Below are positions 33,001 to 43,949 of a stretch of DNA of 64,000 bases, one piece after another. Each line of letters starts with the position of its first letter. Position 1 is the stretch's first letter. Source of the DNA: Hypoxylon rubiginosum (lineage: Eukaryota; Ascomycota; Sordariomycetes; Xylariales; Hypoxylaceae); assembly GCA_902806565.1 (NCBI GenBank), contig CADCXA010000044.1, forward strand, positions 434,001-498,000. Reading direction: 5' to 3'. A program made the position numbers and the translations under genes. The notes below the pieces were generated by a model. It was not told the origin of the DNA. It ran no database searches and saw only the letters and a list, made by a program, of their open reading frames with translations.

Positions 33001-33967
33001 GCAGTGGTTTCTCGGAATCGAAGTGATCAGAGACCGAGATAAGAGACTGATCTGGCTTTCTCAATCCTCATACGTGGACAAGTTAAGCAAACTGTTAACA
33101 AATGAGAAACCAGGAATTATCCCTTCAACTCCTATGAGAAACAAGGAACTGTTACCTTCGTCAGAATTGGCTTCCCTACAGTCTATTCAACGATACCAAC
33201 AAAAGATCGGATCGATACTGTACGCAGCAGTGATCACACGTCCCGATATTGCTTTCGCAGCCTCCCGACTGGCCAGATTCAATATGAATCCCAGCAACGA
33301 GCACCATTCTGAAGCCGACCGACTAATTCGATACCTCCTTGCCACCCAATACCTGTCCTTACAATACGGACATGCCGATACATTCGAAGTAGCCAGCGAC
33401 GCCTCGTTTGCCGACAACACCCTCGATCGAAAGAGTTCACAAGCATACGTAATGAAGCTGTTTGGAGGAGTGATTGGATGGCGTGCGAACAAGCAAGACA
33501 CAGTGACTACTTCTACAACAGAAGCGGAGTTGTTGTCTCTTGCGCAGGCTGCAAAGGAAGCCATGTTCGTATCGCGTCTAATCACAGAGCTCGGTGTGAG
33601 TCTGGATGACTCGAGGATTACAATACACTGTGACAATAAGCAAACGATCAGGCTGGTACACGCAGACATTGCGTTACTTCAAACCAAGCTGCGGCACGTG
33701 GATATTCACAACCACTGGCTACGGCAGGAGGCACTCGCAAATCGGATTAAAGTCACCTATGTCCCTACGAAGGATATGATGGCAGATGGTCTCACCAAGG
33801 CACTTGCTGCAAAGGAATTCGCCGCATTCACTCGACAATTAAACCTAGTGGATGTACAGGAGAGAATCGAATCCAGACGGATTCGCGAGCTCACAGAGGA
33901 GGACTTCGACAGGATAGAGGACTCCTTGCCTGGCGGAGAAAGCGATACGTACATGATTGACAATTAA
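30002..33967 (+). CDS. Copia Pol (protease, integrase, reverse transcriptase, RNase H), same frame as Gag
   Basis: 1,321 codons open after the Gag UGA. The protease motif ILDSGTTIHI has its active Asp at 30098. GAG-pre-integrase follows (LWHLRFGHPG, then CDACGCGK). The integrase core has the D,D,E set (IDFHDL, IECDNE, GGAERSGG). A linker holds four 16-residue repeats. Reverse transcriptase: YDAVNAFVNANL, LKALYGLRESPLLW, FFYVDDIV with the catalytic YVDD. RNase H: SDASFADN, TTSTTEAELLSL, HCDNKQT. The first in-frame ATG after the stop is at 30332, downstream of the protease Asp, so independent initiation would lose the protease active site. No internal stop or frameshift is present, so the element may still be mobile. 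Confidence 0.95.
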   Translation, partial: LVRVIGRTKGTFSTLQAAFGVNTYPLKNSAILDSGTTIHIFNRLSRFLSYRTAHTGDAIFAGDSVVPVQGYGEVDVRLKSPEGARLLRLRDVAYCEGFACNVVSLRLLRRMGYWWDHKGTNNCLRRKDDSVLCTIIDRQDQYVLEDLPENFTNYSFHTRSVKFNSWTERPPSTATSELWHLRFGHPGPEALNHATGHSRGVKIKESGPTKKTDRITTVKCDACGCGKAKKLNYRKRRERPSKPGERLAIDFHDLETDSQGYWCIMLITDRCTGWAWDFYLKDRTSDSIIEVLDWIFGIIRKQHQLNIEAIECDNELVTRKHAVRDHIQQTHHIKLEPSAPDTQDQNGGAERSGGVIKQKARTMRIGSKLPSFLWVEVFKAATYLYNRTPKYNLNWQSPYERFYTYLAFRDGVVTDKRPHQAHLRVYGCKAFALTAEAKRKQNRRQRLNPKAWIGYLVGYSSTNIYNIWVPTLGRVIKTRDVTFDEDTTFNGDISSLKDDLLHTTEENIRDLVNQVATLQNAEREADPGPSAPEEDETEAEMPAEDEGEQDREVDGDNGECDNEEAEGLDHPYTEAVFMPYPTPDATPPPAASLFTATIREGLSAVNHASPDTDIEEGLSAVNHASPDMIKKPRLSAVNHASRNKIEKTRLSAVNHASRNKNMRDAVPVGRAAALSALPKQTKRDSPTSYSGATDHATSWEATFNAGRLTSAMGSMHGKPVSKAQVARMTHHPRRYPTSQANPNSVPRPGSYEPERLQRLLQRKQRIHRRDLPPPPKTHKELRDHALGQGFREAEKSHLDSHKEMNSWVECEQQTANGKQILDCMWVYVYKFDKHGWFIKCKARLVVRGDQQTKDEHLNTYASTLAGRSFRTLIAIAARFDLELIQYDAVNAFVNANLDKEIYMRMPPGYRKRQTILRLLKALYGLRESPLLWQKELTKTLTELGFSAVPHEPCCFSKDGVLIFFYVDDIVLAYQGHRQQAVDAVVSQLREKYQLTGGDDLQWFLGIEVIRDRDKRLIWLSQSSYVDKLSKLLTNEKPGIIPSTPMRNKELLPSSELASLQSIQRYQQKIGSILYAAVITRPDIAFAASRLARFNMNPSNEHHSEADRLIRYLLATQYLSLQYGHADTFEVASDASFADNTLDRKSSQAYVMKLFGGVIGWRANKQDTVTTSTTEAELLSLAQAAKEAMFVSRLITELGVSLDDSRITIHCDNKQTIRLVHADIALLQTKLRHVDIHNHWLRQEALANRIKVTYVPTKDMMADGLTKALAAKEFAAFTRQLNLVDVQERIESRRIRELTEEDFDRIEDSLPGGESDTYMIDN
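31803..31978 (+). repeat. 48-bp in-frame tandem repeat inside Pol (4 copies)
   Basis: The core TTGAGCGCCGTGAATCACGC recurs at 31805, 31853, 31901 and 31949, a constant 48-bp period. Each unit encodes LSAVNHAS followed by a variable seven to eight residues. The array lies in the linker between integrase and reverse transcriptase. Confidence 0.95.
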
Positions 33968-34035
33968 GAGACATCAGAGAATAAGTCCTAATTGCTCAGG
34001 CTTCTCTATTAAGGATAGACAAGCCTGGGGGGGTG

Positions 34036-34217
34036 TGTTAGATAATAAGAGGTTATTCTGGAGGACCTATTCAGGTCCTGCGCACAGGCCAACGGCCGGA
34101 GCCGCAATAACCTTATTACGAGGCTATTCTAAGGAATCGCGAGAACACGTACAATTAGGAGACACACACTTAATACACACAATTAACCCCCTAATTGAAT
34201 ACACACGTTATCTGACA
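34036..34217 (+). repeat. 3' LTR of the copia element
   Basis: 182 bp, same sequence as 28411-28592 by eye, directly preceded by a G-rich tract. Confidence 0.95.
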
Positions 34218-34222
34218 CCTGA
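34218..34222. repeat. Target-site duplication, right copy
   Basis: CCTGA, matching 28406-28410. Confidence 0.9.
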
Positions 34223-34309
34223 CCTATCTGATCCGACATTATATTAATAGACCACCCGACGCGTCCACCTACAGAGTTCACCTTTCCTTGCATTTATTGT
34301 CCGTGCGTT

Positions 34310-37300
34310 TATAACTATTAATGTGTAAGCGTGTAGCTATATTAAATCCCTTAATAATAGTTTAATTTAATGTTTTTATATTTTAATATTAAGACCTGAA
34401 GTTAGTAAGAAATTTTTTATTAATACCAGGACTTTTAATATTATAATATTTATTTATTATATTTAATTTTTAATATATTTAATAAATAAAGTTAGCGAGT
34501 TTTTTAATTATTAATTTATAACGTAAAAAAATTAAAATAAACATAACATTTATATTATTTAAAATAAATTATTAAAAGGTTATTATTAATTTTAAATTTT
34601 TATTATAAAACTTAATTATTAATTATTTTATTAAAATAAAATATAATATTTAAATTTAAAAAAAAGTTATTATAAAATTAATATTTATTTTAAATAGTTT
34701 TATAAAGTTTTTTAATTTTATATAATAATATATTTAATATAAAATTACTTAAAATTTAATTAAAAATATAAATTAATATTTTAATATTATTATTTTTATT
34801 AAATTAAAAAAAAATATATTTATATTTTTATATTTTTATTTAACTTAATTTATTAGTAATAATATTATAATTAATAATAACGTTTAAAAAAACATTAAAT
34901 TAAACCTTTTAAAATTTTTTAACCTTTTAAAAAAATTAAATATATATATAATTATTATTAATAAAATAATATATTTATTAATATTAAAATTTATTAAAAA
35001 AATAAATAACTTAATTACTTTTTATATTTTATTTAAAGCTTAATTTATTTTAAATAATATAAAAAATTTTAAAATATTAATTAAAATAATAAAAAATAAG
35101 TTTATATATAAACTTATATTTTTTATTATTAAAATAATATTTATTAAAAAATTAAACCTAGTAATAAATAAAATATTAAACTTATAATAAATTAAAACCA
35201 GTTAAATAATTAAAATATTAAAGTTTATAATTTAAAATAAATTAATAATTATTAAAAACCGAATTTTAATTTTTAAAACTTTAAAAATAAATAAAATCGA
35301 GTTTTTAAAAATATAAGTTATTTATATTTTTAACGAAGTTTTATTTTTATTTTTAAACTATTTAAACTAAATAAAAATAAATAATATAATTTTTTAATAA
35401 ATAATAAAAAAAGTTTAAATATAAATAAAATAAGTTTTAATAAACACGTATTTATTAAAATAAAAACCTAATTTATATATTAATAAATAAATTTAAATAA
35501 TTTTTTTTAAATATATAATAAAAAGTTTTAGGTTTTTTTTTATTAGTTATTTAATAAAAAAAATTATAAAAAAACTTTTTATTAAATATTATAATTAATA
35601 CGGTTTTAATTATTAAAATTATTATATAATATATTATTATATTTAAATAAATAAATATAAAAATTATAAAAATATAATATTAAATTATAAAAATAACTTT
35701 TATTAAAAACCTTTTAAATATATTAATTATTAAAATCTTTTTTTAGTTAATTATAAAAATTATTTTATATGTTTTAAAAAAATTAATAAATAAGTTATAA
35801 TATTAATTAAAAACTAATTATAAAAAGTTTAAAAAATTAAAAATATAAAATATATAAAAGTTAATTAATTAATATTTATAATAAATAAGTTATTATTTTT
35901 AAATTTAAATAATAACTTTAAGATAAAAAAACTAATAACGTTTAAATAAAAAAAAAATAAAAAAAAATTAACTAATAATAATAATTTTTCTTTAAGGTTT
36001 AAAGTTTTAAAATATTATAACGTTTTAAATAACTAGTTAAAAACTAATTTTATTAATTTAAATAAAATAAAAGAAAATATAAAAAAAGTTCTTTTAATTA
36101 TTAAAATAATAAAAGTTTTTAATTTAAAGTTAATTACTATTTTTAATAATAATTTACGTTATAATAAAATATTTAATACTTAAATAATTTAAAAAATTAT
36201 AAAAATATATTAAAATTTTTTTTTTTAAAACACTAATAAATAATAATAATTAAATAAAATAGTAAGTATATTATTATTAAGTTAAATTATTAAAAAATTT
36301 ATATATTAAAATATATAATATATAAAAAACTTAACCGGTTTATATTATATTTTTATAAAAATACTAAAAATAAAATATAAATATTATATTAATTTAAAAA
36401 TTATAAATATTAATTTTATAAAATATTTATATATAAAATTACTAAAATTATATTTTTTATACTTTGTTAAATTATTTAAATTATAAAGAAAATAAATTAA
36501 AAATTATAATTTATATATATAAAAAAGCTAAATTTAAAACCATTTTATATAAATTTATATATTTTAAAGATTTTTTTTAAATTAATATTAATAAATATTT
36601 TATATTTAATTATTATAAAATATTAATTACTTTAAAAATAATAGAATATTTTTACTTATTAAAATTACTAGTAAATTATTTAATAACTAAAAATATTAAT
36701 ATTAAATATTTAAAATAAAAATTAAATATTATAACTAAAAATAATAAGGGGTTATTTTTTAAATGGTTAATTTATTTAAAAATAAGTTTTATAAATAAAA
36801 TTAATAAAATAATATATAAAAATAACTATATTATTAACTTAGTTTTTTTAAATAACTTTTTTTTTAAATTTTATTTAAATAATTAATATATATTAAATTT
36901 AAATTATTTTTTATAATAAATATAATATAAAAATAAAAACGTTAAATTTAAATTAAAATAAAACTACTTAAAAATTAAAAAAAATAACTTAAAACATTTA
37001 ATAAATATAATTAATATAATAATATTTTTATTATTAAATATTATTAATATATATAATTAAAAAAATATTAATTAAATAATTATAATTTTAATAAATATAT
37101 TAGTTAATATATTATAAGTAATAAATAAAAAAATATAAATTTAAAATAAATTAATTTCCTAATAAATTAAAAAATATAAAAAAGCTTAAAACTTTTAATA
37201 AATAATAAAAAAGTTTAAAAAAATAAAAGATTAAAACTTAAAAAAGGTTATAAAAAAACATAAGGTTTTTTTAAAAATTATATAACAGGTTAAAAAAAAG

Positions 37301-40300
37301 TATTAAAAAACTAAAATTAATTAAATTTTTATAAATAAAAACTTTTATAATATAATTAAATAATATAAGTTAAAAACTAAACTTAAAGTTTTTTTATTAA
37401 AAGATATAGTTATAAATAAATTTATAAAAAAAAAATAAAAAAAAGTTTAATATTTATATAATAAAATTTTAAAATGTTATAACTTAAAAAATAATTTTAT
37501 TAATTTATTATTAAAGCTATAAAAGTATTTATTATAAAAAACTATAATAATTAAAAAAAAAATATAAAAGTTTATATATAATATAACTTTTATAATATTT
37601 AAAAAAAATAACGTTATTATTAAAATTATTAAAACTTATTAAACTTATATAAAAAAATATTATAAGGTGTTTAAAAAAAAGATCTTAAAATAAGGATACT
37701 TTTTTAAAATATAAAAAATAATATAAATAATAATAATATTTAAAATAAATAAAATAAATTTTTTATTATATTAATTATTTAAATTTATAATATTGTTTTT
37801 ATATATTAATAAAAGCTATAAACGTTTTATTATTAAATATATAATATAAATAATATTATAAATTAAATTAATTAACTTATAATATATTAAAGTTTTATTT
37901 ATATATTTAATTATAAATTTAATGGTTTATTTAATATATAAAATTAAAGTTATTTTAATAATAAATAAAAAAATTATATTAATTATAATAAATATATAAA
38001 AAACTTTTAATGTTTTTTTATAAAAAAAATTATTTATATAAATAACTTTATAAAATTAATTTATAAAAGTAATTAATTTAATAAATAATTTTTTTATAAA
38101 AAAAAATATTAATTTTTAACTGGAAAAAAATATTATAAAAATTTAAAACTAAAAGTATAAAACCTTTTAAAACTTTTTATAATTTTTTATTTTTTATATT
38201 TTTTATATAATAAAAATAATTAATAAGAATTTTAATTAATAAAAATATATAAATAATTTTACTATTTTAAAGTTTAATAAAATAATTAAAAAAAGCGTTA
38301 AATTTATATAATAAAAAATAAAAAAAGTGTTAAAATATAATAATAAATATAAGATTTTTTTTATTTTAAAAAAAATAAAAGCTATTTATTTTAATAAAGG
38401 TTAAAAAAATAATAACTTTATAATTATAACTTTTATAAATATAATTACGTTTATTATTATTAAAAAATTTAATAAAATAAATAATTAAATAAAATAATTA
38501 ATTTAAAAGTTAATATTTACGTTTTATTAATTAAAAATATAATTTAATAAAAAGCTTATTTTTAAACGTTATATTAAAAAAAAAATAATTATTATAATAA
38601 AAATATTTAATTATATTAAAATACTGGTTAATATAATAAAAAACCTACTAGTTTTTTTATTTTATAAAATAATTAATATAATAATATTATTATTATTATT
38701 ATATAAATATAAAACTTAATATAAAAAATATATAAAACTAATTAAATATATTATATTAAAAAAATTAAATATTATTAATATATATTTAAAAAGCTTAATA
38801 AATTTAATTTAAAAAGTTTTAATTAAAATAATTAAAAAACGTTTTACTGGTTTAAAAAATATATTTAAACGTAGTTTTATTTATAAATAATAACTTTTTA
38901 ATTATTTAAATAATATTAAATAAAATATGTTTATATTTTATATATAAATTATATATAATAATTAATAAATATCTTTTAATATTAAAAATTAACTTTAAAT
39001 ATATAATTTAAAAATATAATATAAATAGATATTTAAAGTTTTATTTAAATATATAGTTAATAATATTATTATTATTTTATATTAAAAAACCGATTTTATA
39101 TTTTTCAAGGTATTTAATAAATTTATAAAATAACTTTATAAAAAGGAAAATTAAAAACAAGGCTTTTAAAGTTTTTAAAAAATAGTTTTATTAAAAATTT
39201 TTTTAAGATATAATTATATTTTTAAATAAATTTAAAATTAAAAAAAACAATTTAAAATATAACTTTATAATATATAAAAACTTAAATAAAATAATAAAAA
39301 AATAAAAAGATATAAATTTATATAATAATATTTTTAATATTAAAAAAATAAAAACTTTTAAAGTTTTATAAAAAACTATTAAACTTTATTTATATAAGTT
39401 TATTATAATTTACGTTAATAATATTATTATTATTTAATATTTTTAAAAAAATATTTTAAAAACTTTATAAATTATATTTATTTAAATATATTAATTAATA
39501 AATAAATATAACGTTTTTTTAAAATAATATTTAAAGTATATAAATATATAAAATAATAAAAAAGCGAATATATTTATTAAATTAATAATAAATAAAAACC
39601 TTATAAACTTAAAGTTTAATTAATTAATTACTTTAAAAATTAAAATATATATTTAGATTTTAATTAAAAACCAAGTAATAATATAATAAAATAATAACTT
39701 ATTAATATTAAATAAAATAAATAAAAATATAAAAATATAAAAGCTTAAAAATTATAATATTATAAATATATAATATAAACTTAAAAAATATTTTAAAATA
39801 TTAAAACTTAAAAAAAATATATTAAATAAATACTTAATATATTTATTTAAATATAAAAATTATAATTAATATTATTAAAAGTTTAATTATATTAATTTAA
39901 AGTTATATTATTTATATAATAATAAGAATTTTTTTATAATTTTTAATTTAAAAACTTAAAATTATTTAATATAATATTAAAATATAAAACGTAAAATAAT
40001 AAACTAATTAACGTTATTAAAACCTAAACTTAAAATTAATAATAAATTATAAAACGATAATAATTTTTTTATAAAATTTTATAAAAAAAAATTTTTTAAT
40101 TTTATAAAAAAAAAATAATATTTTTATTAATTAATTTAAAACTTTTTAAAATTTAAAAAGTTTTATAATATTATAAAATATTTTATTAAAATATATTTAT
40201 TATTTATAAAAAAAAAAGTTTATTATATATTATATAAAAAATAACTTTTTTTAAAATACTTTAAAAAAAAAAAAAAAAAAACTAAAAATAATAATATTTT

Positions 40301-40620
40301 TAATTATTATAAAGTAATTAATTTATAAATATATTTAACTAATTAAAAAAATAATAAATTAATATTATATAACTTTTTATTTAATAAATATTTAGATTTT
40401 TTTTTTTTTATATTATATATTATTATTTATTATATTTAATTATTAATTTATTTTTAAAAAATAGTTTATAGTTATTTATATAATAATAAGTTAATTAAAA
40501 AACTTAATTTTTATTATAAAAACATTTATTTAAATATTAAAAAATAATATATTTATATTATATTATAAATTTATAACTTTTTAATTATTAAAAGAAGCTT
40601 TAAAATTACACGCTTAAAAA
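34310..40620. repeat. AT-saturated block, probable RIP-destroyed repeat DNA
   Basis: About 6.3 kb that is overwhelmingly A and T, with no ORF of 60 codons in any frame. The few surviving C's are mostly followed by T, C or G; CpA and its complement TpG are rare throughout, while TpA is everywhere. That is the signature of repeat-induced point mutation (C to T in CpA). The original element is unrecognisable by eye. The length suits one or more transposons. The recent copia insertion stops about 90 bp before the block and shows none of this decay. Confidence 0.88.
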
Positions 40621-43600
40621 AGTAATATTAAACCTGTAAAATATAAAAGTCCTAGTTAAAATGGATATAGAATTATAATATAGCACGCCTTAGAGGCTTA
40701 AAGATAGTTTTTAAAACTACTATATAACTAGTATTATAATGGATAGCTTGTTACGTCTCGTGCCCCCTAGGAGGCGTGGGATACTGTATCGCAGTACACC
40801 CTTATGACGTTAAACATAATCAATCAATCAATCAATCAATCAATCACCTACAGAGTTAACTTGCTCCCGGATATTTATCGTTATCTCTTCATGCTACTAC
40901 TGCCATTGCGGCCTCTTATCCCCAAGCAGTCATCGGTTCCTAGCGACATTCTGGCCGTATCCGGAGACCGATATATTTTCTTTCTGTTTTCGAATAACCT
41001 TGCATGGCTACCTACCTATGCAGCACAGATGTTTTCCCCTTTAGTCAATGGTCATAATTAACGCCGATCCCGACTGTAATGGAACGAAGTCTTATCCGAG
41101 TGCTTGCTATGAGTAGGACGTTGGATTGGGAGTCGTTCTAAGTACATCAGATAGGTGCCCATAAAAAATTCTCTACACTCGCTCGCCGGCATCTAGGTTG
41201 TATTATCAAGGCTTTAGAGGTCGCAGTATGACTGGCCTAGTTCCCTCTATTATACCTCATGAAAATTCCCATTGAGAGCTCGTATCAGATACCGGTAGCT
41301 AGAGAGGTACCAGTGCAATGGGATATGTGTTAGAGCGGCGACATATCCCACGGTGCCATAGCCCTTGTGCAACAAGACGAGTCAAAAAAATTTATTGCTT
41401 ACGTTTTCTTCAATATGAGAGCGGGTAAAGGACTGGTATTGTATATCTACAGTTGCATTGCAGAGTTGTAATGAATCGTTCACCAGCAATTCAAGTCTTG
41501 TGTATAAAATGTCTTTCGCCAACGTCGTAACTAAGGGGGCTCTGCTCTAGGTTATGTAGAATGTAGCGAAGGGAAACTGTTTTGGCTTCACATCTTAGCT
41601 CTGAGTATTATCAATTCCGCTACTATTGAAAATCTGAATGAGTTGTTGTCTTCAACGGGATGACGAGTACTTGGGAGGCAGGTACAATATCTCTCTCATA
41701 TGGCGCTCTCAGTGTTAATCTCAACTCATAGTCAGAACAACTGAGGAAGTTCCATTCAAAAGATACTATAACCCCACCATATGTCTGATTGAGGTTAACC
41801 GGTACTTCTGCACTTAGGACTCGTTTCGTGATCTGTCACTAGCATCAAGGCGTTCACTATCGTGGCCGTGGGGCCTTGTTCCTGGGCGTGAGTTACACTT
41901 ATTAACCTTGGCGATGCCTCGATCGGCCAAGGAACTCGGTCATCGAGGTCGCCTCCTCTGGGTGCCTACATAATATGATCCTCGGGGGAGTGGGGCTGAG
42001 TCATCGAACCTGAGATGAGAGACATTCACACCATATTGCAGCTCTACGGGCCGAGCAAGGCACCTGTAGAGGATTTGACTTCAGTCAGTTTTTGCTATTA
42101 TGTCCTTGTCTCCTTCACCCGTACAAAATTTGTCATAATCTGCTTTGGGCGTTTCTCATGGCAGCAGGAGTCATGTTGGGCTCAGAAAATCTACAATATC
42201 TTTGATGGATGTGAGATATCATCTCGTGTTTAGTCACTGAGCATGCTGTTGTTACTCCATGTAACTTAGTACCTTGCTAATATAGGTCGTATCCGATCCC
42301 CATGTGAGTAGATCTATGGCGGTGATCACAACCGCAGTGTCTCAAGCCCTAAATGATGTTTGGCCAATTCGTTGCCACAGCTTCATGAAGGCAACGGTCA
42401 GAGCACAGGCCTTGATCGTGGTTTATGAGGTGTATGCATTCGGCATTCACAAATTCTAACATTCTCTTGATGTTGCCTGACGCCAGTCACGTCAGCGTAG
42501 GGTGCATACCCGTATCCATCTGACAGTGTCCGTGTGATGCCAGACAGTGACCACCTGACAGGGAAGACTTCCATTGGCTACCATCGAAGCAGAGGCGTGC
42601 GGCCCGACCATCAATATAGCTATGCATGATCTGCTGCGACCTCTCGAGCGGCCATGCTCCCCACGCCAGGGGGCACGGTAGTCCTCTGCCCAATATCAGT
42701 AAGGCTTCAAGCCACGTTCGGCACTAGCCGAAATGGGCGCTTACAGCCATATCCCTGTGCCGAGCCCATCTCGCTGGCCCATAGCACGTCGGTCTAGAAA
42801 GGACGCCACGTCGGGTTCGTACTGAATCACTCAGCAAATATCCCGAGACTTATATGCGCTCAGTTGGCATGGGAGGCTTTGACCGCAGATGCAAAAGCAA
42901 AAGGAGAGCTGCGCGCTCCCGGGGGAACACAATAGAAATCGGTATCTGGAATCACAGATTGACATTACGGCAAACAGCCCTGAGCCGAAACGTGGAAGAG
43001 CGTATTATCCCCCACCTGCGTTTAGGTGGTGTGGTGAGACCTGGAGTGGAAAAGGGGCGCGGGTAGAGCCGTATCGCTTGCCGCCTTGATCTTGAAGTTG
43101 TTTAATAAAGTCTCAGTCCGTCTACCTAAGGCTTGATTGAACTTCTAGACTACTTTGTTTGGTTGAATTTATAAAAGTCCCTGAATCCAAACGGAGGTAT
43201 GATTTCTTGGGTCTTGTTCCTGCTTTTGGCCCCCATGCTTATATGGATCTCTTCTTTCGGGGTTGGCAGGTGTTCGTTGCATGCTGAAGTTACCAGAAGA
43301 GGTCTCGTATTTTCATTTCCAACAGGCGCACAGATCGATAGGATGCAAGTCAATCAGACCATTGAGACATGCATGAGGTAGCATATCCAATAGGAGTTTG
43401 GTGGCTGCTGACTACCTTCACTAGTACGAAAGCCACATAAAGCTTAACACACGAGCAAAATAATACAGGTGAAACCTCAATAAGACACCAAGAACGTTTT
43501 GACTCTGCATTTCCAAGTGCTTGAGGGCTTCACAATGAGAGTGGATTGCTTTTCTTTTGAAACTGGTTGCTCAAAGTCTCATCGACAAGTTATTTTTCTT

Positions 43601-43949
43601 CCATGATGTACATGGCAATATACAGATAGATCGGTTGTAATCAAAAAGAAATAAAATATGCTCTCTCATAGTATCGGGTTTGATGGAGGTTGAAAAGTTG
43701 ATTCTATGAAAGGTACCTAGATACCTAGGTAGGTACCTAAGTATGCAGTTAAATTAACTCCCCCCACCCCTTTATCAATCTGATAATCATCAAATCTATT
43801 TTGCAGACAGTAAGATACCGAATTATCAGGGTAGCATTGTTGAATGCACCCAAACGTATGCTAGAATTGTGCGTCCAGCCATTTCGGAGTTGAAGGGCTT
43901 GTGTAGAGCATCACATCCCCCCTTTTCCTGAACTGACTATCGGCAAACG
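40621..43949. other. Gene-free flank between the AT block and the Zn cluster regulator
   Basis: Base composition returns to normal over 40620-40800. It contains an AATC microsatellite (40818-40846), a short TACTG/CAGTA inverted pair near 40780-40795, a third partial copy of the dispersed repeat (41358-41376) and a TACCTAGGTACC-type cluster at 43711-43740. Small ORFs, including a hydrophobic 60-codon one at 43199-43381, have no supporting homology. Confidence 0.5.
40818..40846 (+). repeat. AATC microsatellite, ~7 units
   Basis: Uninterrupted AATC tetranucleotide run just beyond the AT-rich block. Confidence 0.9.

Larger units (their letters stand above)
28411..34217 (+). mobile_element. Ty1/copia-superfamily LTR retrotransposon, apparently intact
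   Basis: 5,807 bp bounded by two 182-bp LTRs that read identically by eye and flanked by a 5-bp target duplication CCTGA (28406-28410 and 34218-34222). Each LTR starts TGTTAG and ends TGACA. The internal region encodes Gag and a complete Pol in the order protease, integrase, reverse transcriptase, RNase H, which defines copia rather than gypsy. A G-rich polypurine-like tract (34027-34035) precedes the 3' LTR. I could not recognise a primer-binding site after the 5' LTR. Identical LTRs, intact ORFs and no RIP-type decay indicate a recent insertion. Confidence 0.97.

Noticed and set aside
33187..33669. 160-codon minus-strand ORF within copia
   Set aside because: Shadow of the reverse transcriptase/RNase H frame.
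34310..40620. Mitochondrial DNA insertion as the source of the AT-rich block
   Set aside because: No mitochondrial gene, tRNA or rRNA motif is visible, and the CpA/TpG loss fits RIP better.
43199..43381. 60-codon ORF with a hydrophobic N-terminus, possible small secreted protein
   Set aside because: Composition alone is weak evidence; no cysteine pattern, promoter or homologue recognised.
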